Source of the DNA: a virus
Direction: 5' to 3' (one strand)
Virus record (IMG/VR): IMGVR_UViG_3300045131_001080
Span: 1 to 20,238 of that record
Length of the DNA stretch: 20,238 bases
The position numbers were made by a program, and so were the translations under genes. How positions within the stretch are numbered: the stretch's first letter is position 1; each line of letters opens with the position of its first letter. Shown piece by piece: positions 11,403 to 17,507 of this stretch. A model generated the notes under the pieces. It was not told where the DNA came from. It saw only the letters and a program-made list of their open reading frames with translations, and made no database searches.

Positions 11403-12954
11403 AGAAGCTGAGATCCTTCTGGAAGCCATTAGGCTTAACCCGAATGATCTTGCAGCATGGCGAGCCGGGATTACTAACAAGTGGTTCCGGCTCAATACTT
11501 TGTACAACATCAAAGATAAGTCAGGTAAGGAGGTGCAGTTTAGGCCAAACTTTGCCCAACGAGCATTTTTTGCAGATAGACATAATAACGATATTGTGCT
11601 AAAGGCTAGACAACTTGGTTTTACTACCTTCGCCATGCTTGATGGGCTTGATGACTGCCTTTTTATCCCTAATTTCTCTTCTGGCTGTATTGCCCATTCC
11701 TTTGATTCTGCAAAAGATATCTACCGAAGCAAAATAAAGTTTGCTTATCAAAAAATAAATCATGCATTTGTCAATTTTTTAACAGGCGGGCGTTTTGTGC
11801 TTCCTGTTCCGGTAAATGATAAAAACACCGGGTTTGTATTTAGCAACGGGTCAAGTATTCGCGTAGGTACGGGCTATCGAGGCGATACGCTTCAATCACT
11901 GCACATATCAGAATTTGGCAAGATATGCAAGAAGTATCCAGAAAAGGCAAAGGAGATTGTAACTGGTGCGCTTGAGTCGGTAGGCATTGGCCATCGAATT
12001 ACCATTGAAAGCACCGCAGAAGGTCGGGAAGGTTATTTCTACGAGTATGCAGAGGCAGCGCGGATATTGAAAGAGAAGGGTAAAAAGCCTAACTCTATGC
12101 AGTATCAATTCCATTTTTATTCTTGGTGGCAAGATCCTGCCTATACGATGGATGAAGAGCAGGATATGCCTGAACGTCTATTTGCTTACTTTGCAAAGCT
12201 TGAATCAAATCATGGCATTGCATTAACTGCCGGACAAAAGAAGTGGTATGCCAGCAAGGAAGCAAAGCTTGGTAGTGAGATGACGCGAGAGTACCCAAGT
12301 ACGCCAGAAGAAGCATTCTTGCAGGCCATTGAAGGGGCTTATTACTCGCAGCAATTCAGTAAGATCTATAAAGATGGTCGTATCTGTGTATTGCCTGATA
12401 ATGATCACCTTGCCGTGCATACATGCTGGGATATCGGTATCGGGGATAGTACGGCGATCTGGTTTTATCGCATGGTAGGCGATGTGCCACATCTTCTTGA
12501 TTACTATGAAAACTCAGGCGAGTCTATGGGCCATTACATCAAGATTATTGAGGATAAGGGCATTGCTAATGGTTGGAAGTTTGGCAATCACACAGCCCCG
12601 CATGACATTAATAATCGTGAGTTTGGTAGCAAAGGTAAGACGCGCAAGGATCTAGCGGCGGAAGGCGTGGAATACATGGGTAAAACGTATGCAATCAAGT
12701 TTCAGGTAGCGCCTAAGCTGTCTATCATGGACGGTATCGAGGCGGCTAGGTTGTTGCTTGCTAAGTGTGTTTTCGATGAAGAGAAGACGACAGATGGGGT
12801 GAAGGTGCTAGAGCATTACAGGAAGGAATGGAATGACAAGCTAGGATGCTGGCGAGATAATCCGCTACATGACTGGTCGTCACACGGTGCGGATGCGTTC
12901 CGTTATCTGGCAGTAGTAGAGAATAAGCGTAAGTCAGGTGGATTGTTCACCTAA
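11380..12954 (+). CDS. Terminase large subunit (ATPase-nuclease)
   Basis: A 524-aa protein if started at the GTG at 11380 (MDNKRLIEEAEIL); an upstream TTG at 11311 would lie deep inside the small-subunit gene. ATPase motifs: Walker A-like KARQLGFTT (residues 75-83), Walker B LHISEFG (174-180) with catalytic E178, coupling motif IESTAEG (209-215). Nuclease motifs: D351 in CWDIGIGDS, D409 in PHDI, and D498/D505 in HDWSSHGADAFRYL near the C-terminus, so the RNase H-like nuclease is intact. It packages the genome into the prohead and cuts concatemers. Strong bidirectional terminator directly after the stop; the portal gene, normally next, is about 3.2 kb away beyond a reversed cassette. Confidence 0.93.
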   Translation: MDNKRLIEEAEILLEAIRLNPNDLAAWRAGITNKWFRLNTLYNIKDKSGKEVQFRPNFAQRAFFADRHNNDIVLKARQLGFTTFAMLDGLDDCLFIPNFSSGCIAHSFDSAKDIYRSKIKFAYQKINHAFVNFLTGGRFVLPVPVNDKNTGFVFSNGSSIRVGTGYRGDTLQSLHISEFGKICKKYPEKAKEIVTGALESVGIGHRITIESTAEGREGYFYEYAEAARILKEKGKKPNSMQYQFHFYSWWQDPAYTMDEEQDMPERLFAYFAKLESNHGIALTAGQKKWYASKEAKLGSEMTREYPSTPEEAFLQAIEGAYYSQQFSKIYKDGRICVLPDNDHLAVHTCWDIGIGDSTAIWFYRMVGDVPHLLDYYENSGESMGHYIKIIEDKGIANGWKFGNHTAPHDINNREFGSKGKTRKDLAAEGVEYMGKTYAIKFQVAPKLSIMDGIEAARLLLAKCVFDEEKTTDGVKVLEHYRKEWNDKLGCWRDNPLHDWSSHGADAFRYLAVVENKRKSGGLFT

Positions 12955-12957
12955 TAA

Positions 12958-12983
12958 AAAACCCGCCTTAATTGGCGGGTTTT
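12958..12983. terminator. Bidirectional terminator between TerL and minus-strand gene
   Basis: AAAACCCGCC (12958-12967), loop TTAATT, GGCGGGTTTT (12974-12983): ten perfect pairs with T-runs on both strands. It ends TerL transcription from the left and the P3 transcript from the right. Confidence 0.9.
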
Positions 12984-12985
12984 GT

Positions 12986-13183
12986 TTATAAAACCCGCCA
13001 ATTATTATTTGCTAAATAATTACATCTGGCAATTGCTATGCTTAATCCGTCTTCACTACGTTCGTATGCGCTGTCTGATGTTGAATGGGTAATTCCAGTT
13101 TTAAAAACAACATACGATTCTTTGTTATCTAGCACCCAATAATCACCATTTTCATGCTTGATGTCTTTTACTTTATAGCTCAT
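12986..13183 (-). CDS. Small unknown protein transcribed from P3
   Basis: A 65-aa protein starting MSYKVKDIKHENGDYWVLDN, with AGGT 8 nt upstream. Earlier in-frame ATGs lie upstream of or inside the -10 box of P3 and cannot be used by that transcript; an ATG one codon earlier (13186) is possible. The sequence looks like a small beta-sheet domain (DYWVLDNKESYVVFKTGITH) followed by a helix (GLSIAIARCNYLANN). No family recognised. It is the only gene of the P3 unit, bounded by its own promoter and the bidirectional terminator, the structure of a self-contained accessory gene. Confidence 0.7.
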   Translation of the reverse strand: MSYKVKDIKHENGDYWVLDNKESYVVFKTGITHSTSDSAYERSEDGLSIAIARCNYLANNNWRVL

Positions 13184-13217
13184 CATAATTACCTGCGTTG
13201 TTTGATTCGATAAATTC

Positions 13218-13251
13218 ATTCTACACACAAGCATAAAACTATACAAGCACT
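13218..13251 (-). promoter_or_regulatory. Promoter P3 with shared 19-nt element
   Basis: On the minus strand AGTGCTTGTATAGTTTTAT (13251-13233) holds -35 TTGTAT (13246-13241); 17 nt later TAGAAT (13223-13218). The predicted transcript begins near 13211 with an 18-nt leader identical to that of P4. Confidence 0.78.
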
Positions 13252-13259
13252 ATGTTAAA

Positions 13260-13286
13260 AAAACCACACGTCTAAGGTGTGGTTTT
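13260..13286 (-). terminator. Terminator overlapping the o-spanin stop codon
   Basis: AAAACCACAC (13260-13269) and GTGTGGTTTT (13277-13286) form ten perfect pairs around a 7-nt loop that contains the o-spanin stop codon (13272-13274). On the minus strand the stem ends in TTTTTTT, a strong signal. It closes the P4 transcript nine bases before the P3 element. Confidence 0.85.
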
Positions 13287-13493
13287 GTTTAGTGCCGCCG
13301 CCCTACACTTTCTATAAATCCCCACGACTTCAACTAGTTTAAGTGTGGTTGCCTCAAACGAGTTGTCATAAGGCGGAGTCAATACCGGGCAACTAACTAC
13401 CGCTAGATCATTCGAAGGCGGCATTGATGTTGCGCATGCTGTCAGCGTCATGGACACAAGAAGCATCACGATAAATTGGATTTCTCTTAACAT
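13272..13493 (-). CDS. o-spanin, Rz1-like outer-membrane lipoprotein
   Basis: A 73-aa lipoprotein from the ATG at 13493 (AGAAGG 9 nt upstream; an ATG at 13523 is possible). The signal peptide (MLREIQFIVMLLVSMTLTAC) has lipobox LTAC with C20 as the lipidated residue, followed by Ala at +2, which predicts outer-membrane sorting. The mature part is short and Pro-containing (MPPSN, TPPYDNS) and ends VVGIYRKCRAAALNK, close to Rz1-type C-termini. Its first part lies within the i-spanin gene in another frame and extends past it, the classical Rz/Rz1 arrangement. Together the two span the periplasm and fuse inner and outer membranes at lysis. The stop is inside the terminator hairpin. Confidence 0.85.
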   Translation of the reverse strand: MLREIQFIVMLLVSMTLTACATSMPPSNDLAVVSCPVLTPPYDNSFEATTLKLVEVVGIYRKCRAAALNKTTP

Positions 13494-13704
13494 TCTGTTG
13501 CGCCTTCTGGTAGATGGTAGCATTGCGTATGGTGATCGCAGCTATGGCCGATGCTGTGGCCGTGGTGGCTGCTTTAGTGGCGCGTTCTTCTATGTTCGTA
13601 GCAATGGCGTGTTGGCCTTCGCTATATTGATAGCCAGCGTATGAGCCAAAAACAGCCCCCATAATGAGGGCTGCTAGGATTGATGATAATAAAAGGCTAT
13701 TCAT
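13408..13704 (-). CDS. i-spanin, Rz-like inner-membrane protein
   Basis: A 98-aa protein if started at the ATG at 13704, which overlaps the preceding small ORF stop (ATGAATAG) and so is translationally coupled; an in-frame ATG at 13731 would add nine residues. An N-terminal membrane anchor (MNSLLLSSILAALIMGAVFG) is followed by a periplasmic Ala/Thr-rich helix (residues 35-60) and the Rz-like end TIYQKAQQNVKRNPIYRD with Cys83. This is shorter than lambda Rz (153 aa), but the order of anchor, helical ectodomain and basic C-terminus matches. Partner: the o-spanin nested in its 3' half. Confidence 0.78.
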   Translation of the reverse strand: MNSLLLSSILAALIMGAVFGSYAGYQYSEGQHAIATNIEERATKAATTATASAIAAITIRNATIYQKAQQNVKRNPIYRDASCVHDADSMRNINAAFE

Positions 13705-13786
13705 AGTCATGCATAGAAGCCATAATTTCATTTTGTTGATCAAACAATTCTTCTGATAGTGGTTGGAGGGGGGTGTGATTGGTCAT
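13697..13786 (-). CDS. 29-aa acidic peptide upstream of i-spanin
   Basis: The ATG at 13786 follows AAGGATAAGTGAA, a strong ribosome-binding site, and the stop overlaps the i-spanin start by 8 nt. The product begins MTNHTPLQPLSEELFDQQNE and is acidic with no membrane segment. It may mainly serve to couple i-spanin translation. The same AAGGATAAG leader precedes the next gene upstream, suggesting a duplicated translation signal. Confidence 0.55.
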   Translation of the reverse strand: MTNHTPLQPLSEELFDQQNEIMASMHDYE

Positions 13787-13797
13787 TTCACTTATCC

Positions 13798-13944
13798 TTA
13801 ATCAATAACGTCAACAGTAACTTTGAATCCCGAAAGATCCGGCGATTTATGATCAAGCCTTTCATAAATTTCATCTTTAAGTTCGTAACCATCAAATCCC
13901 ATATCATTTAGCTCTGCTTGAGTTACTTTTACAACAATTTCCAT
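13798..13944 (-). CDS. 48-aa acidic unknown protein
   Basis: A compact frame with a strong Shine-Dalgarno (AAAGGATAAG) before the ATG at 13944. The product begins MEIVVKVTQAELNDMGFDGY and continues with an acidic helix and a final strand (GFKVTVDVID), suggesting a small alpha/beta fold. It overlaps the end of the holin candidate by 41 nt and its TAA overlaps the ribosome-binding site of the following ORF. No family recognised. Confidence 0.6.
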   Translation of the reverse strand: MEIVVKVTQAELNDMGFDGYELKDEIYERLDHKSPDLSGFKVTVDVID

Positions 13945-14167
13945 TTAACTTATCCTTTACTGATTTAAAAGAAACAATCCTCAGGAATATCACGCACCAA
14001 GGAATCCATTTACCTAATCCCGCTTCTGCTGGCATGTACTGAGCAATTATTGGTAATTCATGATAAGCTAATGATAGCACATCAGTATAGTATTGTGCAA
14101 GTACACCCATGAATGTGCAGAATATAACTGTGGCTTTTTTGTGGGAGGTGCGCCAGTCATCTATCAA
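13904..14167 (-). CDS. Holin-like membrane protein of the lysis cassette
   Basis: An 87-aa protein with a charged N-terminus (MIDDWRTSHKK), a hydrophobic segment (ATVIFCTFMGVLAQYYTDVL), an amphipathic loop with AEAGLG, a second segment (WIPWCVIFLRIVSF) and a polar, basic tail. The layout DWR...membrane...LP...AEAG...W-membrane-R resembles a phage holin family with two spans. Lying a few small genes before the spanins supports a lysis role. It is coupled to the upstream gene by ATGA. No endolysin is seen in this unit, so the muralytic enzyme must be elsewhere. Confidence 0.62.
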   Translation of the reverse strand: MIDDWRTSHKKATVIFCTFMGVLAQYYTDVLSLAYHELPIIAQYMPAEAGLGKWIPWCVIFLRIVSFKSVKDKLNGNCCKSNSSRAK

Positions 14168-14364
14168 GCGGATAATTTCTTAATCTCCTTCTTGCACGCC
14201 CAATAATCATGCACCTCGCTACTTGGTAGAGGAATGCAATGTGATTTGTCGATGTACTTTGATTCGTCAAAACGAATCGTAATACGAGTAACGCTTAATA
14301 GCCCAAAAATAAGCAAAACAAGAGTTATTAGAAAAAATATATCAACTATTTTTCGTAACATCAT
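14164..14364 (-). CDS. Small membrane-anchored protein, possible antiholin or Rz-like accessory
   Basis: A 66-aa protein (or 65 from the second Met at 14361) with an N-terminal membrane helix (IVDIFFLITLVLLIFGLLSV) and a polar domain holding two Cys (SHCIPLP and WACKKEIKK) that would face the periplasm. GGGGTGA provides a Shine-Dalgarno, and its TGA overlaps the holin start. A single span next to a holin gene fits an antiholin or lysis accessory, though the function is not proven. Confidence 0.6.
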   Translation of the reverse strand: MMLRKIVDIFFLITLVLLIFGLLSVTRITIRFDESKYIDKSHCIPLPSSEVHDYWACKKEIKKLSA

Positions 14365-14445
14365 TCACCCCACAAAATACCAAATTAAAGAATAAACAAC
14401 GCCAGCGGATAGCGTTAGTAGGAAGTATTTGAGGTCTTGGTTCAT
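14365..14445 (-). CDS. 26-aa single-pass membrane peptide
   Basis: A start directly after the upstream stop (TAAATG at 14448-14443) encodes MNQDLKYFLLTLSAGVVYSL and ends WYFVG. Nearly the whole peptide is one membrane helix with a polar N-terminal cap. The next gene's start lies within 4 nt of its stop. Function unknown; position suggests the membrane/lysis group. Confidence 0.5.
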   Translation of the reverse strand: MNQDLKYFLLTLSAGVVYSLIWYFVG

Positions 14446-14853
14446 TTATTTTCCATCTAGACAATCAATAAATGATTCAATCATAGAGACAAGTTCTTCA
14501 AGCTTTTCTTTTGCTTCGCTAGAGCTTAAAGACTTGTCTGCAAAAATACCTTGAATGGCCTTTACAGCTATTTCATAATATTTCATTTTTTTGTATTCCT
14601 CATAGTCTGCGGTGAATTGTTCGCGGGATAATGGGGTTTGCCAGTCCTCTGATATAACTGGTATATATGGAATTGACTGATTAGGGCACATGAAATCAAT
14701 TAGCCACATTTTTTTATGATGCTTGGAGAGTAATGGCATTTTTGAATATTCAGCCAAAATCCCATCATCCCCATCCTGAGCAATAAACCGGCAATCAGGA
14801 TGCAAATCATTAGGCGTTACTCCTGATTTAATTAGGATTTTGGATAGGTTCAT
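14446..14853 (-). CDS. Unknown soluble phage protein
   Basis: A 135-aa soluble protein. The N-terminal part contains DLHPDCRFIAQDGDDGILAE followed by a basic, aromatic segment (KHHKKMWLIDFMCPNQS), and the C-terminal 60 residues form charged helices (EYKKMKYYEIAVKAIQG, SSEAKEKLEELVSMIESF). I do not recognise a family. It is coupled upstream by ATGA and directly followed by the 26-aa membrane peptide. No strong function can be suggested. Confidence 0.68.
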   Translation of the reverse strand: MNLSKILIKSGVTPNDLHPDCRFIAQDGDDGILAEYSKMPLLSKHHKKMWLIDFMCPNQSIPYIPVISEDWQTPLSREQFTADYEEYKKMKYYEIAVKAIQGIFADKSLSSSEAKEKLEELVSMIESFIDCLDGK

Positions 14854-14999
14854 TTTTTATTCCCTATTTTTTTAAAAAAATTAATTACATCAAAAAATAT
14901 GTTATACAAAATGTAAAAAACAATCCATAACACGCCAATTGCTATGAAGCCGCCAAAAAAATACATGGCGACTACATCTTGAATTGTGTATACAAACAT
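14850..14999 (-). CDS. 49-aa membrane protein
   Basis: Starts at the ATG at 14999, overlapping the previous stop by one base (TAATG), and ends with an ATGA overlap. The core YFFGGFIAIGVLWIVFYILY is one membrane helix, followed by an aromatic segment and a basic tail (FFKKIGNKK) expected to be cytoplasmic. The double coupling supports that it is translated. Function unknown. Confidence 0.6.
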   Translation of the reverse strand: MFVYTIQDVVAMYFFGGFIAIGVLWIVFYILYNIFFDVINFFKKIGNKK

Positions 15000-15190
15000 T
15001 ATTTACTCTCCTTTGCCATTTCGGCTGCGATTGCGGCGCGTGGTGTTGGGTAAACATTCTCACAAATATAGCCATCTTCATGCTTAACGCAATAATCCCC
15101 CACATACCCATCTTCAATTACTGACGCGCACTTTTTAAACATCCAGTCCAACATCTCGCTATCGGTTGGTGTGTGTTGTGTATCGCTCAT
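14999..15190 (-). CDS. Small unknown protein
   Basis: A 63-aa acidic protein from the ATG at 15190 with GGAG about 11 nt upstream. It starts MSDTQHTPTDSEMLDWMFKK, then CASVIEDGYVGDYCVKHEDG, and ends PTPRAAIAAEMAKESK. Three Cys residues and the YPTPRAAIAAEMA helix (a pattern seen in several small phage proteins ending in a PR-A-I-A-E helix) are notable. A longer start at 15238 lacks a ribosome-binding site. Function unknown. Confidence 0.65.
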   Translation of the reverse strand: MSDTQHTPTDSEMLDWMFKKCASVIEDGYVGDYCVKHEDGYICENVYPTPRAAIAAEMAKESK

Positions 15191-15275
15191 TGTGCTTAAT
15201 CTCCAAATGTTTTTTGATAAAATCGTCAATGTAGCCATTCGGTCTTATTTGTCCGATAAGTGCATCTATAGCCAA
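15159..15275 (-). CDS. Possible 38-aa protein with TTG start
   Basis: A frame open from about 15337 contains a natural-looking stretch (IDALIGQIRPNGYIDDFIKK, then HLEIKHNER). No ATG is available; a TTG at 15275 lies 13 nt after AAGGA. The frame overlaps the start of the next gene by 32 nt. It may be a real gene with a non-ATG start or the remnant of a longer one whose beginning was lost. It fills the otherwise empty 150 nt after the Ala-rich gene. Confidence 0.35.
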   Translation of the reverse strand: MAIDALIGQIRPNGYIDDFIKKHLEIKHNERYTTHTNR

Positions 15276-15313
15276 GGAAGGATTTATATCCTTGCTTATC
15301 CTAGAGTATTGGT

Positions 15314-15336
15314 AAAGGCGCTTCCACCGCGCCTTT
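15314..15336 (-). terminator. Hairpin after the Ala-rich gene, weak terminator
   Basis: AAAGGCGC (15314-15321) and GCGCCTTT (15329-15336) form eight perfect pairs around a 7-nt loop. In the minus-strand transcript only UUU then ACC follows, so it probably reduces rather than stops transcription into the downstream lysis genes. Confidence 0.5.
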
Positions 15337-15348
15337 TATGACAACATA

Positions 15349-16035
15349 TCAACGCCCAAGAAAACTTTTGATAATTTCGGCTTGCTTTGCCCTTGCTGCG
15401 AGCTTTGCTGCGGCCCATGCTGCGGCCCATGCTGCGCTCTGTGCTGCGTCCTCTGCTGCGTGGTGTGCTGCGGCAAATGCTGCGTGCGGTGCTGCGCGCT
15501 TTGCTGCGGCCTCTTCTGCGTGGTGTGCTGCGGCAAATGCTGCGTGCGGTGCTGCGCGCTTTGCTGCGGCCTCTGCTGCGTGGTGTGCTGCGGCAAATGC
15601 TGCGTGCGGTGCTGCGCTCTGTGCTGCGGCAAGCTCTTCCTCTGTCGCCTCACCATTCGCAAAGCGCTCTGCAACATCAAGTGCATTTAAACTGATCGGG
15701 TCAGTTATTAGATACTGAACTTCACGCACAAATTTAACCGCCATTAAACGAGCTACTTTGTCACATTTTTGTGTCGTTGCACATAGCGCCCACAAGCAGT
15801 CATCTACTCCGTTTGATTCAAGAATATCAAGAATATTGATTTCTTCTTTGTGATCAAATCGGATATAGCTACACCTATCGTCGTCTTTTTCTGTAAATGG
15901 TAAGTTTTGCAGCGAGCGGACAACTTTGTTATATCCATCGCAGCAAGCGCCAGCTTTGCGTAATTGTTTTAGCGTGGTGGTTAAAATAAATCGTTCTTGT
16001 TTTGCTGGGATGATTGCTTCGATTTGGCTAATCAT
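15349..16035 (-). CDS. Ala-rich repeat protein with Imm5-like N-terminal domain
   Basis: A 228-aa protein, first gene of the P4 unit, with a good ACGGAG box before the ATG. Residues 1-140 form a soluble domain with VDDCLWALCATTQKCDKVAR and then LNALDVAERFANGEATEEEL, a pattern I know from phage Ala-rich proteins annotated as Imm5-like putative immunity proteins. Residues about 142-215 are almost all Ala, His, Glu and Lys, with three copies of a 20-residue unit (SAAPHAAFAAAHHAAEAAAK and variants). Such a tail should form a long helix. Function is not known; suggestions of immunity or superinfection roles come only from the family name. The antisense strand is also open through the repeat, a by-product of GC-rich repeated codons. 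Confidence 0.75.
   Translation of the reverse strand: MISQIEAIIPAKQERFILTTTLKQLRKAGACCDGYNKVVRSLQNLPFTEKDDDRCSYIRFDHKEEINILDILESNGVDDCLWALCATTQKCDKVARLMAVKFVREVQYLITDPISLNALDVAERFANGEATEEELAAAQSAAPHAAFAAAHHAAEAAAKRAAPHAAFAAAHHAEEAAAKRAAPHAAFAAAHHAAEDAAQSAAWAAAWAAAKLAARAKQAEIIKSFLGR
15451..15616. repeat. 60-bp tandem repeat, about 2.7 copies, inside the Ala-rich gene
   Basis: The unit containing GGTGTGCTGCGGCAAATGCT recurs with a period of exactly 60 bp and is nearly identical between copies. It encodes the 20-residue Ala/His repeat. The near-identity at DNA level means recent expansion or ongoing homogenisation, so copy number is likely to vary between isolates. Confidence 0.9.
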
Positions 16036-16077
16036 TTTGAAACTCCGTTACGTTGCGTTGTTTGATTCGATGTAGTG

Positions 16078-16111
16078 ATTATAACTAAGTGTATAAAATT
16101 ATGCAAGCACT
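16078..16111 (-). promoter_or_regulatory. Promoter P4 with shared 19-nt element
   Basis: On the minus strand AGTGCTTGCATAATTTTAT (16111-16093) holds -35 TTGCAT (16106-16101); 17 nt later the consensus TATAAT (16083-16078). It is the best match of the five and drives the long cassette from the Ala-rich gene to the spanins. Leader 16071-16054 is identical to the P3 leader. Confidence 0.85.
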
Positions 16112-16125
16112 ATCTTTGCATTTAG

Positions 16126-16135
16126 TTGTTATAAT
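16126..16135 (+). promoter_or_regulatory. Candidate late promoter core before the portal gene
   Basis: TTGTTATAAT, 27 nt before the portal ATG, contains a consensus -10 but no fitting -35 box. The same 10-mer precedes the head morphogenesis gene. Absence of a -35 suggests an activator-dependent or extended -10 promoter. Confidence 0.4.
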
Positions 16136-16161
16136 GATAAAAATTATCCGAGGTTGACAGA

Positions 16162-17481
16162 ATGAATTTAATGATGACGATAAATAACGCTGTGTCTATG
16201 GCTCGCCAAGCATTCGCAGGTGGCATGTCGCTAGACAGCAAGCGGCCTGATGCGTGGTGTACCTATGGCTACCCGACTGAGATTAGTTTCGAGGAGTTTA
16301 AGACAGCATACGAACGCACGGGCGCGGGGCATGGTGCGGTAGAGCGTATCTTAGGCAAATGCTGGGAGAAAGTGCCACGAATTAAACTTGATGATGGTAA
16401 GGATAACGAATCAACATGGGAAAAACAGGTAGGTGTATTCTTTCAAGAAAAGAAAACGAATGTATGGAATAAAATTATCGAGCTAGACCGCCGTGGCTTG
16501 GTGGGCTATTACTCGGCTATCATTTATCAAGTAGCTGATAACAAGCGATGGGATCAACCGCTTGAAACCGCCCAGCGTCTAGTAAAGATCATTCCTTGCT
16601 GGGAAAATGAGATTAAGGCCAGCGCTTGGGATATGGATCAATCATCAGAACGATATGGCGAGCCTACCATGTGGAGCTACACCGAGAACAGGCCATTTGC
16701 TCAGGATAAGCAGCCGGTTACACAGGTGCAGATCCACTGGACACGAGTTCAAGAGATGCGGACTGTTCCACTACTAAAGGCCGGTTTTAATCACCTTCTT
16801 GATATGTGCAAGGTTTCCGGTGGTAGTGGCGAGTCATTCCTAAAGAATAGCGCACGCACTGTCTCTGTGGAGTTTGATAAAGATGCAGATCCGACAGTAA
16901 AGGGTGTCGATGGGGAAGAGCCAGTCAGCCTAAAGGACGCTCTAAATAAGCAGATCCAAGCGCTTAATACCAATCAAGATGCGGCCATTGTTCTGCAAGG
17001 TGCAAAGGTAACTACACTACAAACGACCATTGCAGATCCCACTGGACCTTGGTCTGTGCCTGCTAATGAGTTTGCGGCTTCTGTTCAATTGCCATTTACC
17101 GTTCTATTCGGACAGCAAACAGGACGACTAGCATCAGATCAAGACAAGGTAGACACGGCCAATCGTTGTGGATCACGCCGTTTAACTGAATGCGAGCCTA
17201 TGCTAACTGAGTTTATTCGTCGCATGCAGAGCGCCAATCTATTGCCAGCTGGTGAGTTCAAGATTGAATGGTCTGATTTACTTGAGCCAAGCGACAAAGA
17301 TCGGCTAGAGAAGACCAAGATCATGGCCGATACAAATAAAGTTACGTTTGAATCAGGAGCAGAGCCAGTTTATACGCAAGAGGAGATGCGATTGATGGCT
17401 GATTATGATCCGATGGAGATTGAGAGGCCGGTGGTGGATGTGCCGCCAGAAACGATGGGAAAAGACAAAGTAGAGATGTAA
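16162..17481 (+). CDS. Portal protein (DUF1073 / Acb1-family-named portal)
   Basis: A 439-aa protein with the DUF1073 portal pattern: an N-terminal helix (NNAVSMARQAFAGGM), the WCTYGYPTEISFEEFKTAYE region, IHWTRVQEMR in place of the portal H-x-S/T-R-h motif, and the hallmark FGQQTGRLASDQDKVDTANR, which corresponds to the FGxxxxGxxxxxE/DxxxxxxY segment and lies before the long C-terminal helices. It forms the dodecameric ring through which DNA enters and leaves the head. The GAGG box is about 9 nt before the ATG. It is flanked by reversed cassettes on both sides and ends at its own bidirectional terminator. Databases often label this family anti-CBASS Acb1, but no tandem HxT/HxS phosphodiesterase motifs are visible here. 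Confidence 0.88.
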   Translation: MNLMMTINNAVSMARQAFAGGMSLDSKRPDAWCTYGYPTEISFEEFKTAYERTGAGHGAVERILGKCWEKVPRIKLDDGKDNESTWEKQVGVFFQEKKTNVWNKIIELDRRGLVGYYSAIIYQVADNKRWDQPLETAQRLVKIIPCWENEIKASAWDMDQSSERYGEPTMWSYTENRPFAQDKQPVTQVQIHWTRVQEMRTVPLLKAGFNHLLDMCKVSGGSGESFLKNSARTVSVEFDKDADPTVKGVDGEEPVSLKDALNKQIQALNTNQDAAIVLQGAKVTTLQTTIADPTGPWSVPANEFAASVQLPFTVLFGQQTGRLASDQDKVDTANRCGSRRLTECEPMLTEFIRRMQSANLLPAGEFKIEWSDLLEPSDKDRLEKTKIMADTNKVTFESGAEPVYTQEEMRLMADYDPMEIERPVVDVPPETMGKDKVEM

Positions 17482-17506
17482 AAAAAGCCCCGTCATGGGG
17501 CTTTTT
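17482..17506. terminator. Bidirectional terminator after the portal gene
   Basis: AAAAAGCCCC (17482-17491), loop GTCAT, GGGGCTTTTT (17497-17506): ten perfect pairs and T-runs on both strands. It stops the portal transcript from the left and the P5 cassette from the right. Confidence 0.92.
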
Positions 17507-17507
17507 G

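Noticed and set aside
13450-13644. Plus-strand open frame opposite the spanin genes
   Set aside because: It is the antisense of two overlapping, well supported genes and has no translation signal.
14071-14100. Sixth promoter of the P1-P5 type on the minus strand inside the holin-like gene
   Set aside because: GTACTTGCACAATACTATA resembles the element only partly, the spacing to TATCAT is 18 nt, and it lies within a coding region.
15451-15616. Repeats that could suggest a CRISPR array
   Set aside because: The units are contiguous 60-bp coding repeats without spacers and encode a regular 20-residue motif.
15338-15718. Long open frames on the plus strand (Ala- or Cys-rich) opposite the Ala-rich gene
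   Set aside because: They arise because GCT/GCG/TGC repeats contain no stops in any frame. The minus-strand frame has a real N-terminal domain, ribosome-binding site and promoter; the others do not.
16162-17481. Anti-CBASS nuclease Acb1 as the function of the portal gene
   Set aside because: The family name is inherited from fusions. Two H-x-T/S motifs of the 2H phosphodiesterase are not visible here, and the portal signature is clear.
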